A stretch of DNA of 64,000 bases. It comes from Allantophomopsis cytisporea. Its lineage: Eukaryota; Ascomycota; Leotiomycetes; Phacidiales; Phacidiaceae. The stretch is from the NCBI GenBank assembly GCA_024752435.1, contig CP103024.1, positions 1,364,001 to 1,428,000 on the forward strand, given 5' to 3'. The position numbers and the translations under genes are program-made. The notes below the pieces were generated by a model. It did not search any database. It saw nothing but the letters and a program-made list of their open reading frames with translations, and was not told the DNA's origin. This document shows, piece by piece, positions 12,401 to 25,300 of the stretch. How positions within the stretch are numbered: the stretch's first letter is position 1; each line of letters begins with the position of its first letter.

Positions 12401-14570
12401 CACAAAATACGCCTGCGAACACTCCATTCTAGTTCTCTGCGCCCCTCTTGATTCCCGTACGACCATCTCCCCGAGGTTTGGCCGAGTAGATGTCCTATGT
12501 AATTCTACACAACTCTTCTACTCATCACACGTGTGAGAGCACGGCAGGGTAGAGGAAACTCTCTTGAGTAGGAGAATACAACGCAAGCTATGAAGTTGGC
12601 TTACCACTTGGCACTGACGAAAAGACAAATAAGGTATGGCCAGCGAACTTGACTGGAGAACTGAATTGGTGCTCCAAATCGAGTAAACGGCTACATTGGG
12701 GATGCAGCAGGGTTCGTGGCGCTGCCAGTCAAGGAGCCGTATATCCACCATCTGGATCGCCTCGTGGCCACCATGTCCTGTCGGCAAATAGGAATCCCAC
12801 CATTCCACGGCCGCAAGGGGTATATGGCTTAGCTGCATTTACCGACCAGGGCATGCGACCAGCATTATCTCTACCTCGACCTCAACACCATAGCGACGGA
12901 CGAACATGCTTCTCTGCACTGTTGCAGACGGATCCTGGAGACGATCAGCCGCCTAGGATAAATCAATATTCGCTACAGAGAACCCAAAGCCCTCTTCATC
13001 TTGCAGCTATTCATGACATTTACACCAATTGTGACATCTTCCTCAGAGCGCAATTTGAAACTTTACATTTTGGTAACCGAGAAGTAGAGAATGCTGGAAC
13101 TCTGTATTTTAGCAACGAGGACTTCAGAAGTTATACGAAAGACCAGAAGCCTCATTTTAGTCTCTGAAGATGACTTGGAAAAGTACAGACCTACTCGATT
13201 GCTATCTATGTAGTTGAAGAGTGCGACTTTTTGACAAAAGCACAGAGTGTAGCATTTTGAACTACATCCAGTGATTCTCACACTCTCGCATTCAGATATT
13301 CCGAAGCGGGGTCTTGTAATCTTACAGGCGCTTCTATGCGCGTCTCGAATGCCCTTCCAAGCAACTAACTACACAAGACCTTACGAATGTCTCTCTTCTT
13401 CCCTACCCCAACCGAAATAGAAAACCCTACGCACCCGCACCGGACCTTGTCCATCCTTGTGCACGCCCTTTTTCGGTCTTCTCAAGGTATTTCATCCCTG
13501 TATATTCCCATCAGCTGACAGCCGTAAATTTACCTTTCTATAGATTTTTTCGCCCTCGTGCTGACATGATCTGTCGTTGAGTGGATGCAGTGCCCAAGAA
13601 TGGGTGCTCTTCGTGATTACTCCGGGAACACCAAACGAGATAGGCTATGTTGACTGTATGTAGTTGAGAAAGGCGTAAAGGACATGGCGATTCGAGAGTG
13701 AGAGGGGCTACGCAGCAGAGACACAAGGACCAGGGGCATATAAAACGATGGAAAACTTCTCGGTGGGTAATGGGGAAGATGTAACGGTTGCGGGAGTGTG
13801 AGTTGTCCATACATATCGAGCATACTCCGTACTCTTGAAAGATTGACCTGGGGATGGTAGACAGATCCGCGACATCCCCAGTTTGTGGGTTTTCTTGCTC
13901 GATTCAACTGGACTTTTTATGTCTAGCGGTGAGGTGTCGAGTTCTTTTGTGCATGATCTCCACAATGCATGCCAGTCTACTGAAGACATGGAATGGACGA
14001 TCATCTCCTATCTGTATTGCGTACGTGCACCGCCAGTCGTGTAAACAAAATGTCAGTGTACGAAAAGCATTCCGTCCGCCCTTTTCTGTTTTCTATTCCA
14101 GGCACAGAGGTTGATCGCCCGTCCGAGGGCCATCACATCGATATCTCATCATGGCATATCGTAACTTCGACAGAGCACTACATGGTCGATCTCCCTTTTA
14201 TATCTATGAATAACACAGCAACCACGATTTCCCACCCGAGAACAACTCTCACAGCGCTTACCAAAAACCTTCTTCCCAATATCTGGTAGTCATCTTCTGA
14301 TAGAGCTTGTCAAGAAGTATGATATTGCACATCCCATAATCAAATATTGCGTACTTCCACCATGCACTTAGAGAGCAAGCATCTTTAAAGTAAGCAATTG
14401 ACGAATGAGAAGCTGAGCATATGTGTTCATAGTGCCTTAGCAATCCTTCCCGCTTTCACTACCCACACTATGTCTGTACATGGCATACAGTAGGAGTATG
14501 CGGCTCAAATTGCGGCTCAAGGCCCACCGTAAAACACTTTAAAAGGTACAAAGCACAGGTCACGACCTTG
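9451..14570. other. Long stretch without recognisable genes
   Basis: Open frames of 60-170 codons occur on both strands (for example 12649-13167 + and 11484-11813 -), but none has a familiar motif, plausible splice continuation or codon pattern like the real genes in this window. I see no RNA gene and no transposon coding sequence. It may hold regulatory DNA or non-coding transcripts for the genes either side. Confidence 0.5.
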
Positions 14571-14579
14571 ACATCACAA

Positions 14580-14793
14580 TTAAAAGCCATACGGATTTAG
14601 CTTCCAATTACCTCCATGATTCTAAACAGAAAATGGCGAGTGAAGTAGTGAGACTCTCATCATCATCAATCCTATCGACAAGCATACTTACTTCAGCCTC
14701 TTCGTCATGAGCCCTGATGACGATATAACTGGAACTGAACGTCCATGACCAATCCCCCATATCATAGCCATACCCAAGCGCCTTCACAAGCAT
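14580..14793 (-). CDS. Possible small spliced gene or 3' exons of an unrecognised gene
   Basis: A reading frame starting at the ATG at 14793 gives 34 codons ending RAHDEEAE, directly followed by a consensus donor GTAAGT (14691-14686). An acceptor TGTTTAG at 14622 reopens the same frame as NHGGNWKLNPYGF and a stop at 14580-14582. The joined product of 47 aa is rich in aromatic residues and reads like protein (GYGYDMGDWSWTF). The 70-nt intron is a little longer than most others here. Upstream on the same strand an open frame continues to about 15332, so these may be the last exons of a longer gene. I do not recognise the family. Confidence 0.25.
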
Positions 14794-14855
14794 GATCAAT
14801 CCTCAAACACACTATTCAACATCTTGCGCCAGTTGACCAGCGTTTTCGTAACCTC

Positions 14856-14878
14856 ATATACGAGAAACCCTCGTATAT
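14856..14878. repeat. Perfect 9-bp inverted repeat with 5-nt loop
   Basis: ATATACGAG at 14856-14864 is followed by AAACC and then by its exact reverse complement CTCGTATAT at 14870-14878. It could form a hairpin in a transcript or be a dyad-symmetric protein site; no function can be assigned. Confidence 0.7.
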
Positions 14879-15626
14879 AAATGAACAAAACAAAGATATC
14901 ATGCATCTTAATGACCCTCCCTTGAAATCGGGCAGCAAAACAGATTTCTTGTCTCAGTGCATATCGTGGAAGCAAGATAATCGTCTCTAAAATTTGACTT
15001 CGCCATCCAGGGACCATGTTCGTTTCAGTTCGACTCTTGACCATTCTGACTGCCTGGCCTCGACTTGATCTGAGCTCTGCATCACCTGGAAGCAAGGCCT
15101 TTACAACGGAGTGATCACAAAACGCGGTCCAGGATCGAGACGTCTTTGCGAGGAATTTGAACTCTATTTTTGTGGCTTGCGAGGCTCTGCAAAGAATTTT
15201 TGGACTTTGATGTCGGCTTGTGTTGCGTAGTAGATAAGGAGATACTGTCGATGACAGGATAGGAGTCTTAGCGAGAGTTCTCAGCTGAAGTGAACCTCTT
15301 CTCATGCAGCATTCACCACTTTTCCATTCCACATCCTTCGAACCGACCAGCTATCAACCATACTAGCTATTCTCTTACAAGGCACTCGGTTTCCATGCAC
15401 AACAAACGCATCAATAAGCTCATATGCAGCATCTTCACACACCACCCAGTATATCATCGCACAAACCATTCATAATTCAAATGTCATGATTCGCAGCGAA
15501 ATTTTAGGGGTCCCCAATGGCGATCAGCGGCCTCCCTTGACGATTTGATACGGACTGTCTAATTTGGCCGGCGGTATTATTTAAGACTGGACCGGCTTTC
15601 CGGGGATCACGGGTTTGTGTGGGGCA

Positions 15627-15645
15627 TGACGTCGCGACGACGTCA
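15627..15645. promoter_or_regulatory. Paired CRE-like (bZIP) dyad
   Basis: TGACGTCG and its exact inverse CGACGTCA are separated by three bases, giving a 19-bp dyad. TGACGTCA-type sites are bound by CREB/ATF-type bZIP factors (established for the family). An AT-rich TTAAATAATA on the - strand lies about 40-60 bp to the left. The site would suit a promoter reading leftwards into the unrecognised frames at 14.6-15.3 kb. Confidence 0.4.
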
Positions 15646-18143
15646 GGCTTTCCGTTTACTCTCATGGTTCTCCGCGAAGGGTCCTGGAAACGAACGACGA
15701 CGACGTAAGGATGAAGGGTGTTGGTGTCATCCTTTCATGTGAAGCTGAGGTATTTTCGACTTCGTGGGATTCTCGAGTATGGTGTTTTGTGCAGAATGGT
15801 TACATTTTGGTGGTGGGGGAGATGGGGGCGTGGCGAGGTTGACGTGTCGTTGATGGAATGCGGAGTTGCAGTACGAGGATTTTGCGTTAATGCTATGTAT
15901 GAGTGACGATGATGATGTTTAGGAACGATGGGGTGGATTTGGTGATACTTCGTCATTCCATGCTTGCTAATGATACAGAAGATTCGCTCCACGGGAAGCA
16001 CGTTATGCACGAAGAGTGTGGTATTATTCCTCAAGTTTCTTGTGTTGTTTGGCGGAGCCGCCTTCCTTTCACAGCTGTTGGATGAGATAGAAGGTTGATC
16101 ACTTGATAAAAAAAATGTGTGTTCACTTTACAGGTCACGATCTATTGATTCTCGTTCCTGTATCCGACTTCAGTTTGAAAACTTGTTCTTTGAGGAGCCC
16201 ACCCTATTCAAAGACTTAGCCTCATCCACCACATATCTACACTTCAAGTTGAGAAGTCAAGTCTTGTTGTTACACCAAGATAGAGATATTGAGAGGTTCT
16301 AGTCCTGTAGCATGCCGAGCTAGTAGTTCAGATATGGTGAGTTCTGAATTCTGACTTAACAAAATGCAATATGTCCTCAACTGTTCTTGCACCTTGACTT
16401 GAAGGGCTTCTATCGCCAAGTCTTTGCTGTTCGCAGCCTTATTTTCTGCTGGGTTATATAATTGACCCCTAACTTCAATATTGGTTCGTATGGATGTTTC
16501 GTTCTTTCAATAAAATATATCTTAGGCACCGAGTTACTATACATTGGCTTTTGCTGGACCGACTGTAATGTATTCTTGTTAACGCTTGTGCACATGACAA
16601 AAGAGTACCGGTTTGATATCCCAAGACGATAAGCGGTGATGGACTTCAGTATTGTTGTACTACGTATACCTCTTATCAGTTCTACCTCTTGAATTGTGTA
16701 ATCAAGTCACCCTTGCGCATACTCCTCATAGTTGAGGCTATACATAGCACATAATCATCCATGATAGCTAAGTTTGCTAGAACAAACGATCCTTAACCTC
16801 TACCTCCTTCCTGCTCCTTGATTATGTTACTTGGAGGCCCTAGATCTGCTCAAAGTATTTTTTTCCACGGGTAGTTCTTGGTGAAACTTAGTTGACATAG
16901 CTATCCGTTAAGCTAGGTGATATTAGGAACGTTGAGCGGCGAAGCTCTACCTCTTGAGCAGAAGCAGATGATGGAAATTAGATCAAGACTGAGGAATCTT
17001 CTCATTCTGGATCATCTTCAACGGTGAACGGAGGGAATGGTGTATCTGTGGTCAGAAAAGGAGACTTGCTGTTGAAAGTGTTACTGTCCATTCCATACAC
17101 CAATCAATCAATGATCACGTTTGAATAACCGACATTCACATACGCTTGAATATCGAATTCTATCAAACAAAATAAGAAGTGGTGGACTGGATGTTAAGTA
17201 ATCCTTGACGATATCATGACTCAGAGCAAGCTAACCACATGCAATCCAGATCCATGGGGTCGACATTATATCCATTTTCTTTTTCTTTTCAAATGCAAGC
17301 ACAACGACAACAAGTTCACATTGAATCGCAGAAGATAAGATCGAGCAAGAATTCAATCTATTGGCCTCATCCTAAACCTCTTATCATAACCCGTCCATCC
17401 ACAGCACCACATCGTCCAACAATCCATCCAAACCAAGCAAGGCAAAGCAGAGCCAACGCAAGCCAATGCCCGCGCAGTAAGCAAGCAGTCAATCCAATTC
17501 TGCGCACGCCCAAGTAACACAAGCCCACAGCCAATAGAATACAATTCAGGTTAGAAATTCTCCACGCACAAGCGGTAGCAGATGATTGAACAACGTCCAT
17601 TGCCCCTGCGTCTTGTCCCACTCTGCTACCCTCGTCATACCAAGTCATATGGAAAAGAGAGTTACAATCCCAGCCACTTGAGATGGTCTCTAAGAAGGAA
17701 ATACTAAAAGAAACAATGTCCGCCCTTCAAGAAAGGCGGAGGTTGTCAACATGGAAAACAAGTTATTGGCATTCCAAAAATAAAAATGCAGCATAAAGAC
17801 GGCGTATAACAGCAGAAAAAATTGAGAAAAGACTGAAAAGAGAAATTGTGGTTGGATGGATGTGTTGCATTTGGATAAGGTGGATCGACCGAAAGGATTC
17901 CTGGTCCTGAGTACGAGGAAGGAGAAAAGGGACAAGGCGACCCTCATTAGTTTGTTGTAGTATTTCGTTCGTGATCGGCGTAAAGTGATGGTGAAAAAAG
18001 AGAAGGAACAATATGCACATTGTCGAAGGGCAAAGCAATATCAAATTGGTTTCTAATATGGTGTAGTGATTCGATGGACTTAGGGATCAACCCTGAATGC
18101 ATGGATAACAACACCAGTTCCTTCGGAATACAGGAGTGGGTGT
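15646..18143. other. Intergenic stretch with no recognised gene
   Basis: Short unrelated frames only. The last few hundred bases before 18143 are probably the 3' untranslated region of the next gene on the - strand. Confidence 0.45.
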
Positions 18144-19868
18144 TTAGGCGACTGACGCCTTGCGCTTCTCAAGTGGTGAAAGGACGAGCATTGGAGCCTT
18201 GCGTGGCTCGATCTCCTCGACCTTCTTACCAGCGTTCTTGAAAACAGCTGCGAAGCTGCCACCGTTTGGAGTCTCCTCGTCGGTAGTGATGCTCGCGGTG
18301 GTGTAATTGCTGTCAACGGACTTGCGGTCCTTTGAGCGAGAGGATGGGCGGTCGGAGCCAATGGCGCCATGAGCTGAGCCTCGAGAGCCTGGAAGGCTTG
18401 GGCGACCAGAGAGAATACCACTACCACTTTTGACACTGTCGTTGTCTGAAAGATCCTCGAGAGCCTGCGCTTTGCCCGATCTAACAGAATCATTGTCGGA
18501 GGCCCCGAAGGACATTTCGCCGTGCTCTGAAACAGGTGTCATGCTGCCAGCAGATCCAGATCCCGGTGAGCGGCGACGTTCCATTCCAGCTCGAACCAGA
18601 TTGGTCACGGCGCTACGTCGTTGGCGCGTAGCGAAATTCTTGCTGCCCTCAAACTTGGTGGTTGGCTTTGCCTTTAACTCGTCAATAGCGGGGGGTCCAC
18701 GAGGCTGACGAACTGGATGTTCTCCAGCTCTGGCTGCACCAGGGCCAAAGGTACCAGTCACTGGTGTTTGAGGTAAACCACTGGTCTTTGGACCATTGAC
18801 ATTGATTGGCTGGACACCAGCTCCATTGATTGCAGAGGGTATCTTCTTGTGGCCACGGCGAAAAGCATTGGCTGACGGTGGGGGCAATGGAGACACATCC
18901 TGTGGTGGAGTGTTGCTCTTCTTTGGGGGTGAGATGCTGCGAGTAAACTGGCTAGAAGTCGATGGTGGTGGTGGAGAAACTTGGAAGCGTGGAGTACCTG
19001 GTTGCTGTGGTGGGGAGTTGTTGTACGTTTGCTCAGCGTATTGCTCCGGGAATTGCTCAACATACTGTTGTTGCTGAACTTGTTGGGGATCCATGTAGTA
19101 GCTTTGCTGACCCGTGAGAGGGTTGTAAACAGAGTATACACCTGGCTGGGCTCCTGGAACTTGTGTGATGATTGGCTGCATGTTCTTTTGCTGGTACATT
19201 CCCATGTTTGGTGTGATAGGTGGAGTCGCAAATTGTTGCTGCTGCTGCTGCATTTGCTGTTGGCTCATATGCCCACCCAAGTTCAAACCCTGGAATTGCT
19301 GGGCAGCAGCCTGAACGTTGCGAAGCTGTTGTTGCAAACGCTGCTGCTGCTCTGCGAGGTACATGTTCGTCGCAACGAGTTGGGCGTAGAGGTTGGGATC
19401 CATTTGTTCTTGACCATTATCGATTTGAATCTCAGGCGGAGCGAGTGGCTGCTCTGGAAGAGAATAAACCTGACGGTTGGCATTCATAGCCATGTATGGA
19501 TTCTGTTGCTGAGTAGAGAAGTTGGAAGAAATGGAAGTCTTTGGACCACCATAGTTGTTTCGGATATTCTCTTTGTCGGCATACATGCTGCTCTCAAGGC
19601 CCGTACCACGAGCAGACTGGGGGAAAGTCGATGACGTTGCCGACTTAGGAGCAGTTCTCAGACCCGCAAGCAAGTGAGAACGACTGGTTCTGGGAGTAGG
19701 AGCTCCATTTTCCTGAGCCTGGGACTCAACAGGCTTTGTCGTGTCGAACGAGAGTCGCTTGATGTTGGCACCCTTGCCTCTGGATGCAAAGCCAGAGCTT
19801 GGGACACCAAGACCATTGCTAGAGGGGAAATTGTTGTAAGACATCTGAGCGAGACCGCCTGCGTCCAT
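18144..19868 (-). CDS. Conserved-type Q/P/S-rich low-complexity protein
   Basis: One uninterrupted frame encodes 574 aa from an ATG at 19868 in a good context (GCAATGG). I do not recognise a named family. Residues 1-130 are Ser/Thr/Asn-rich with basic patches. Then comes a helical segment (DPNLYAQLVATNMYLAEQQ) followed by polyglutamine-like runs, a Pro/Gln-rich middle, and a C-terminal third with alternating basic (ATRQRRSAVTNLVRAGMERR) and Ser/Asp-rich blocks. The order predicts a mostly disordered protein with one coiled-coil-like helix, the type often found among RNA-binding or cell-cycle regulators; that is inference. The gene lies alone between two very long gene-poor stretches, and its upstream side is strongly pyrimidine-rich on the transcribed strand, as in highly regulated fungal genes. 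Confidence 0.85.
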   Translation of the reverse strand: MDAGGLAQMSYNNFPSSNGLGVPSSGFASRGKGANIKRLSFDTTKPVESQAQENGAPTPRTSRSHLLAGLRTAPKSATSSTFPQSARGTGLESSMYADKENIRNNYGGPKTSISSNFSTQQQNPYMAMNANRQVYSLPEQPLAPPEIQIDNGQEQMDPNLYAQLVATNMYLAEQQQRLQQQLRNVQAAAQQFQGLNLGGHMSQQQMQQQQQQFATPPITPNMGMYQQKNMQPIITQVPGAQPGVYSVYNPLTGQQSYYMDPQQVQQQQYVEQFPEQYAEQTYNNSPPQQPGTPRFQVSPPPPSTSSQFTRSISPPKKSNTPPQDVSPLPPPSANAFRRGHKKIPSAINGAGVQPINVNGPKTSGLPQTPVTGTFGPGAARAGEHPVRQPRGPPAIDELKAKPTTKFEGSKNFATRQRRSAVTNLVRAGMERRRSPGSGSAGSMTPVSEHGEMSFGASDNDSVRSGKAQALEDLSDNDSVKSGSGILSGRPSLPGSRGSAHGAIGSDRPSSRSKDRKSVDSNYTTASITTDEETPNGGSFAAVFKNAGKKVEEIEPRKAPMLVLSPLEKRKASVA

Positions 19869-20778
19869 TGCTCGGAAGATGTAGATGATGTACAGTTGTT
19901 GTGGTGATTTGTTACGATCGGGTTTTTCGATGACCTTGGCGGCTGAGCGTCAAAGATCGAAAGAATGAACGTGAGGTCTTCGAAAGCTGTTCTTGAAGAA
20001 TGGAGGGTTCGAAGGAGATATTAGAACAATTAGGCTTGATCGTAGAGAAATCGATCGATATGCGAAGGCAATAACAGATGGGGTATTATTAAGGGCTCAA
20101 TTCGTGTTTTTGTTTTTTGTTTTCGGATATCGAGCACAATATGTATGGAATGGCAGTTTGGAAAGGTTTCTGTGGGCGAGGAGTTGTTGTTTGATGATCG
20201 GAAAGTTGGTTGTCGGGTTGGAAAAAGAAATCCAAACTCTGATAGACGATGAATCAAAACGCGTCTCGCGAAATTACAGGTGTGTATTGTAGTAGTTGCA
20301 GTCGACAAGAAGTAGAAGAGCACACTGTGAGGAAAAGCCGAAGGGGAGTCTTTGGGATTGAAGGTGATGGAATAGTTGATGAGAGATGGGAGACGAGGAT
20401 GGGAGATGAGGTGAGGTGGGGGTAAGAGGTAAGAGGTAAGAGGCAAGAGGCAATGTGTCGAAGAAGGAAGATGGCGACGATGATGTCGAGGAGCAAAGGA
20501 GCAGAAGAGCGAAAGTGTTAGAAGAGAAAGAGAGAGGAAGTTTCGCTTTTCTGTGGAATTTTGCTGGAGCTCGCTTTTGGAGGGAAACGAGGCGATCTAG
20601 ATTGGACGACACGAGACTAAAAGAGTTTCCCTTCTCTTTTTCTCTGATGACAGGCGCGCGGGTCTAGCGTACGGGAGAAGGTGGGAAGTTTGACGAAGGA
20701 GCGGAGGGAAAGTGAAAATGAATAATAGTAGTAGTGGCCAGCAGTGTGCTGGGAGTAGTAGTTTTTGGTAGCAGTAAG

Positions 20779-20832
20779 AGAGTAGTAGTAGCAGTAGTAG
20801 CAGTAGCAGTAGTAGCAGTAAGGGCAGTAGTA
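20779..20832. repeat. AGT/AGC trinucleotide microsatellite
   Basis: Alternating AGT and AGC triplets (GTAGTAGTAGCAGTAGTAGC and similar) run through this stretch. On the minus strand they read as TAC and TGC repeats. Confidence 0.85.
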
Positions 20833-21007
20833 AGAGCACACAATAAGAAGAGAGGAATGACGGGGGAGGGGATCCTGGTAGGAGAGTGGGTCTTGCAAGA
20901 AGGGGAGGGGGGGTGTGAGAGAGAGGCGAATTGAGAGAGTGAGGATAGGAAGTGAGGATTAAGAGCGAAAGGTTGGAGGAGGAGAAGCTAATAAGTACGA
21001 AGTAGAA

Positions 21008-21046
21008 AGAGAAGAAGAAGAAGAAGAAGAAGGAGAAGAAGAAGAG
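21008..21046. repeat. GAA trinucleotide microsatellite
   Basis: A nearly pure run of GAA/AGA triplets with one interruption near 21032. It is part of the purine-rich tract upstream of the Q-rich protein gene. Confidence 0.9.
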
Positions 21047-21190
21047 CTGATCTTGAGAGAGGGAGAGAGAGACCGTGTGTGTATGGAGTATGAAAGAGTA
21101 GTCATCAGAGGAAGAAGAAGAAGAGGAGGAGGAAGAGGAGGGGGATGAGAGAGCGAGAGACGGAGTAGAGTTGCAGGAGTTTAGTTGAGT

Positions 21191-21290
21191 CGATGAGTGA
21201 GTGAGTGAATGTGAATGTCGTGCGTGTCGTGTCGTGTCAGTGAATGAATGAATGAATGAGTGAGTGAGTGAGTGAGTGAGTGAGAGTGTT
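21191..21290. repeat. TGAG/TGAA tetranucleotide array
   Basis: A short GTGAGTGAGTGA block at 21196-21208 is followed by a tight TGAA then TGAG array at 21241-21284. It is a simple repeat, not a CRISPR-like or coding structure. Confidence 0.85.
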
Positions 21291-22350
21291 CATTGATGAG
21301 CGCTGATAGGATGTAGGGGTGTTCTCTTCGGCCCCGTCACACTCAGGGAATTGGTGGAGAGAGCATTTGCAGTGTGGTGGTGATAGCGAGGTGGTAGTGG
21401 CTGAGAGCAGTACGTAGAGGCGACTAGTGGCAAGACTGGCCATGTGAACAATGAATGGGATAGGTGGACTCTTAACTTTACACGACCGACAAAGTATGGT
21501 TAGAATGCTTACAGTCGACTAGAATAGACCAGGTAATGTACAGTATGTATGAGTAAAGGGCTGTGGCTAGAATATTCATAGCACGCTCTCCCGCTTGTCT
21601 ACGGAGTAGAGTGTAAGGTGGTACCTGGGTGCTGTTCATACTCGACTATCACGTATTCATACTGTCCAGAAAATACAATGGCTATGCGACTGAAATGGAT
21701 GGAAAATAGACACGCACACAACTCACACTTTGCCTATCCGTTATTGACCTGGGATCTTCGCGTGAACTGCTACCGAAAGACACTGTACTCCGATTTGATG
21801 CACTGACAGAGACATATCCGAAATCATACTCCAAGCCACAAAACAAGCCTCATGGAGTCTTTCTTTGCTCTTTCTTTCTATATCTCTCTCTCTCTCAATT
21901 TGATGTATGAATGGTCCGGCGCACCAGTGCTGTGGTACTGGGCAAGTAGCACAACATGGTAAGTACATCCATCCATACTGCGTAGTATGTGGTAGTACAC
22001 TCTCAAGGTGTGTCTAGGTGCACACTGTCAAACCGCGTCGAAGCGAGTAATGACCGGGGCGCCATCCTCACAATGAATAGCGGCTGTCTAAGAGAAGTGT
22101 GGAGCGGCTCTTCAAGAACAACGACGGTGGAAGGTGGAGGGAAAGATCGGCAGGAAAAAAGAAAGGAAAGGAGAGAGGGGAGCAGAAAGCCAAGGGGAGG
22201 AGGAGTCATCGAACAGAGCGAGGAAGAGAGGATGATTGTTCAACAGATCGCCAGATGAGTAAGTGGTGAAGAAAGAGTGAGTGTGTAAGGAAGATGTCCA
22301 ACAAAGAGTCAGAGTTATTGTGTTAATACTGTGAAACTTCACAGGGCAGG

Positions 22351-25300
22351 GTATGAGGCAGGCTGAAGCGGAGAACGAGGGTAAGCAAGGTCAAGGCCAG
22401 CTTAGATGTCAGATTGAGTGGAGAAGACGCAGATGGATATTTACAAATGTCAAGTTTGAATAATACTGGAGACCTTTTGCAGAAGGTATCGTGACTAGAT
22501 CGGATGGAAAGGGCACGACGACGCATGTCCAATATGAAGGGATACGAGCAGTGGATGGAATAGACCTGGGCGTGGCTTGCTTGCTTTTCACACAGACACA
22601 CAGGGTAGGGAAGATGAATGGAGTATGCTAACTAATTGGGTAGTCAAAGGACATTTTGATTGGTTGACCGTACACCATGGAAGCGAAGGCCCGGTTCAGG
22701 TTCATGTCAATGCCAACGAGTCAGAGGATTAATCTCCATTGTCACTTTCAGTTGACTCAACTCTAAATCATATTGAAATACTGTACGCAGTATATAAGCA
22801 TTGGAATACTCATACAATAATACCGGCATGCTGGTTCTCATACTTGGGTATTTCCATATGTACTGGTTGAATTTTACAAAATTACTGGACTTCAAGAATC
22901 TTGCTGGATTTTCCCTTCACAAATATGAAGACTTGTCATCTACACAGTACGCTCATTAGCCATGCTTTTCTCTCATACCTTACTGTATCATGTGTGCCAT
23001 GCCATGCTTCATGTCTCCATCAACCTTGCATCAGAAGCATGACCGGGGAAAACAGACGATTACAGACGGGTACGTACCTACATTAGCAGGACGCCCTACC
23101 TAAACTAAATCCACACGGGACAAAGTAAGTACCGCATGTTCTTCTGCCGTTGGTGCTTGGGTTGGCTCACGTTCTCCATTCGCAACAGAAATGATTGCAA
23201 CACCATTCCCTGAGATAAAAAGACCCAGTGAGGCTTTCGTTCAGCGACAGTGTACCGATGAGCAAGGCATTGAAGCATCATCAACGCAAAGCAGTGCAGA
23301 AAAGAGTGCGTGAGTGTGCGTGCGCACAAAAGTTGGAGTGCTTGAAGTCAGGGATAGGTAGATCAATTTGAGGCGAGTGCGCAAGCCATTTTCAGGGTTC
23401 TCATGGACGCGAACAAGGCCAATCGTGCCAGTCAACCATTTCTGTGAAAGAACGCACAGTTGCAGGATAACGAGCCAAGAAGTCTAAATCTTATGCCCTA
23501 TGAAAGGTATCTTGTCCATCTTATGAAGTACGTAGCAATCGACTTCATATTCCTCTCATGGCCTTTACGTCGCTACCAAGTGTTGTGACCTCGATAACAA
23601 ATGAGATGTGTTTTCAACTACCAAGTCTCCATGTTTCGGAGGTGTACTAGAACAAGCATTATTATTTGTACCTTCACGTCGTCACAGTCCTTCTCCTTTC
23701 ACACCTATTTGTACAGCCAAATACAGTACGCAAACGTAAGGTAAGGTACTACAATAAGTATCCGGATGTGCCGGGTTTGGTACCTGGATACAAGACGGAA
23801 GTCCTAAAGACAAGTACTTTTGGTAGAGTTCCTTAGCCATCCTGTCCGTCTTGCCCTCCTTCCCGCCGCGTCTGTCTCCTTTTCCTTACGCCTCTAAGAC
23901 TCTTGGCAGCATGATTCCCTGCATAGCGCGCCATTGTTCTCTCCAATCAGGCTCACAAGGCTCACACACCGACGCACATTGTTCGCTGTGCAAGCGCATA
24001 CCACGAGAGAGTCACAGTCGAGTCCAGCACATTCATTCGTGGTTGGCGGAAGCCCGAGAGTCCTGGAGATCCTCATCCACTCGTCCTTGATCGACGTGGT
24101 TTTGGATTCCCGAGCACGATGGGTCTTTGATCTCTGCCTCCTCTCTCTGCCTCCTCATCCGACAGTCTCTCTCGTCTGTCTATGATATGTATTATGCTCC
24201 ACCTTACCTGACTGTGTTGACTCTGACTTGACTGACATCCTGTCATATGAATATATGAGATATATAATCATTGTAATATGAATCGTTGAGCCCTCCACGC
24301 TTCCTTCGTACGTGCGAGCGAGCGTGCGTGCATCACGGCTCATATCATGGCTGGACGGGCAAGGCAATTAAATGGCCTCCACTCCTCCGCAAAATCCTGA
24401 CCTGCAACCTATTTCAAGCACTCTACGTCAACGGATCGACCTCACCTTCAAATGATCTCCAAGAGCGGGAGCAATGGATGCTTATCATTCATCTCTCTCT
24501 CACTTGACAATCAACCTCAATCTCAACCTCAATCTCGTTTGAGTCCCTTTAAAATGCCTGGCCTCATCGTAAGATCCGCATGGATCGTTTACCTCATACA
24601 TTTGAGCCTTGGAACTTATCCACAGAGACGGACTCTTCAGTACTTCTTACTGGGTACGTAATCCGTAGTGTAGGTGACGAAGTACCATTGACATGCTATC
24701 TTGACTGTGTACGCACAAACACCGCCATGATAAATAGCATTCACTTAAAAGTGCAGTACCGGAGGATCCATATCGTCAAGCTTTACCTTGCTCATTGCAC
24801 CTGCATGCGCATCTGCATCAAAGGCGCTTGTATGCATGGCGCGAATGGTCAACGCATCTTCAGTATCCTCACACTGGTCCAGTGCTCCCTTCACCCTGCA
24901 TCCAGCACGGGACATCGACCATAAGAACCATGCACCTCGTGGAGCGCGCAGAATAGAGCACCAAATCACACACATCTTTGCCACTGGACTGCGTAAAGTA
25001 CATCCACGGTTCTCTACCGTGTCACCATACCCGATCGACTATTATTGGAACAGGATGTTTTGTTTGCACTTTGGATGCCGAGTCCCCATGGCAATCTTGT
25101 ACCTTGTACTGCTTCGACGTCAACCGCATACACAAACATACATACTGACTGACTGACTGACTGACCCACTGACTGACTGCCTGACTGTATCTCCATCGAA
25201 TCATGCTTTCAAAGCGATGGCGACAGCATGCACAGTAGTCCACGAGCCAACTCCCAACGCATAAAATCCGCTCTTCAATGTGCAACTCCCCGTTCCTCAT

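Larger units (their letters stand above)
19869..22350 (-). promoter_or_regulatory. Long CT-rich leader/promoter region
   Basis: On the minus strand nearly the whole stretch is pyrimidine-rich, with microsatellites inside. No coding frame is convincing. CT-rich tracts just upstream of transcription starts are common in ascomycete promoters, so this is best read as the extended control region of the Q-rich protein gene. Confidence 0.45.

Noticed and set aside
12649..13167. 172-codon open frame on the plus strand
   Set aside because: No ATG context, no motif, and composition unlike the confirmed genes; probably chance.
25144..25188. Regular repeats suggesting a CRISPR-like array
   Set aside because: A CTGA microsatellite without spacers; the genome is eukaryotic.
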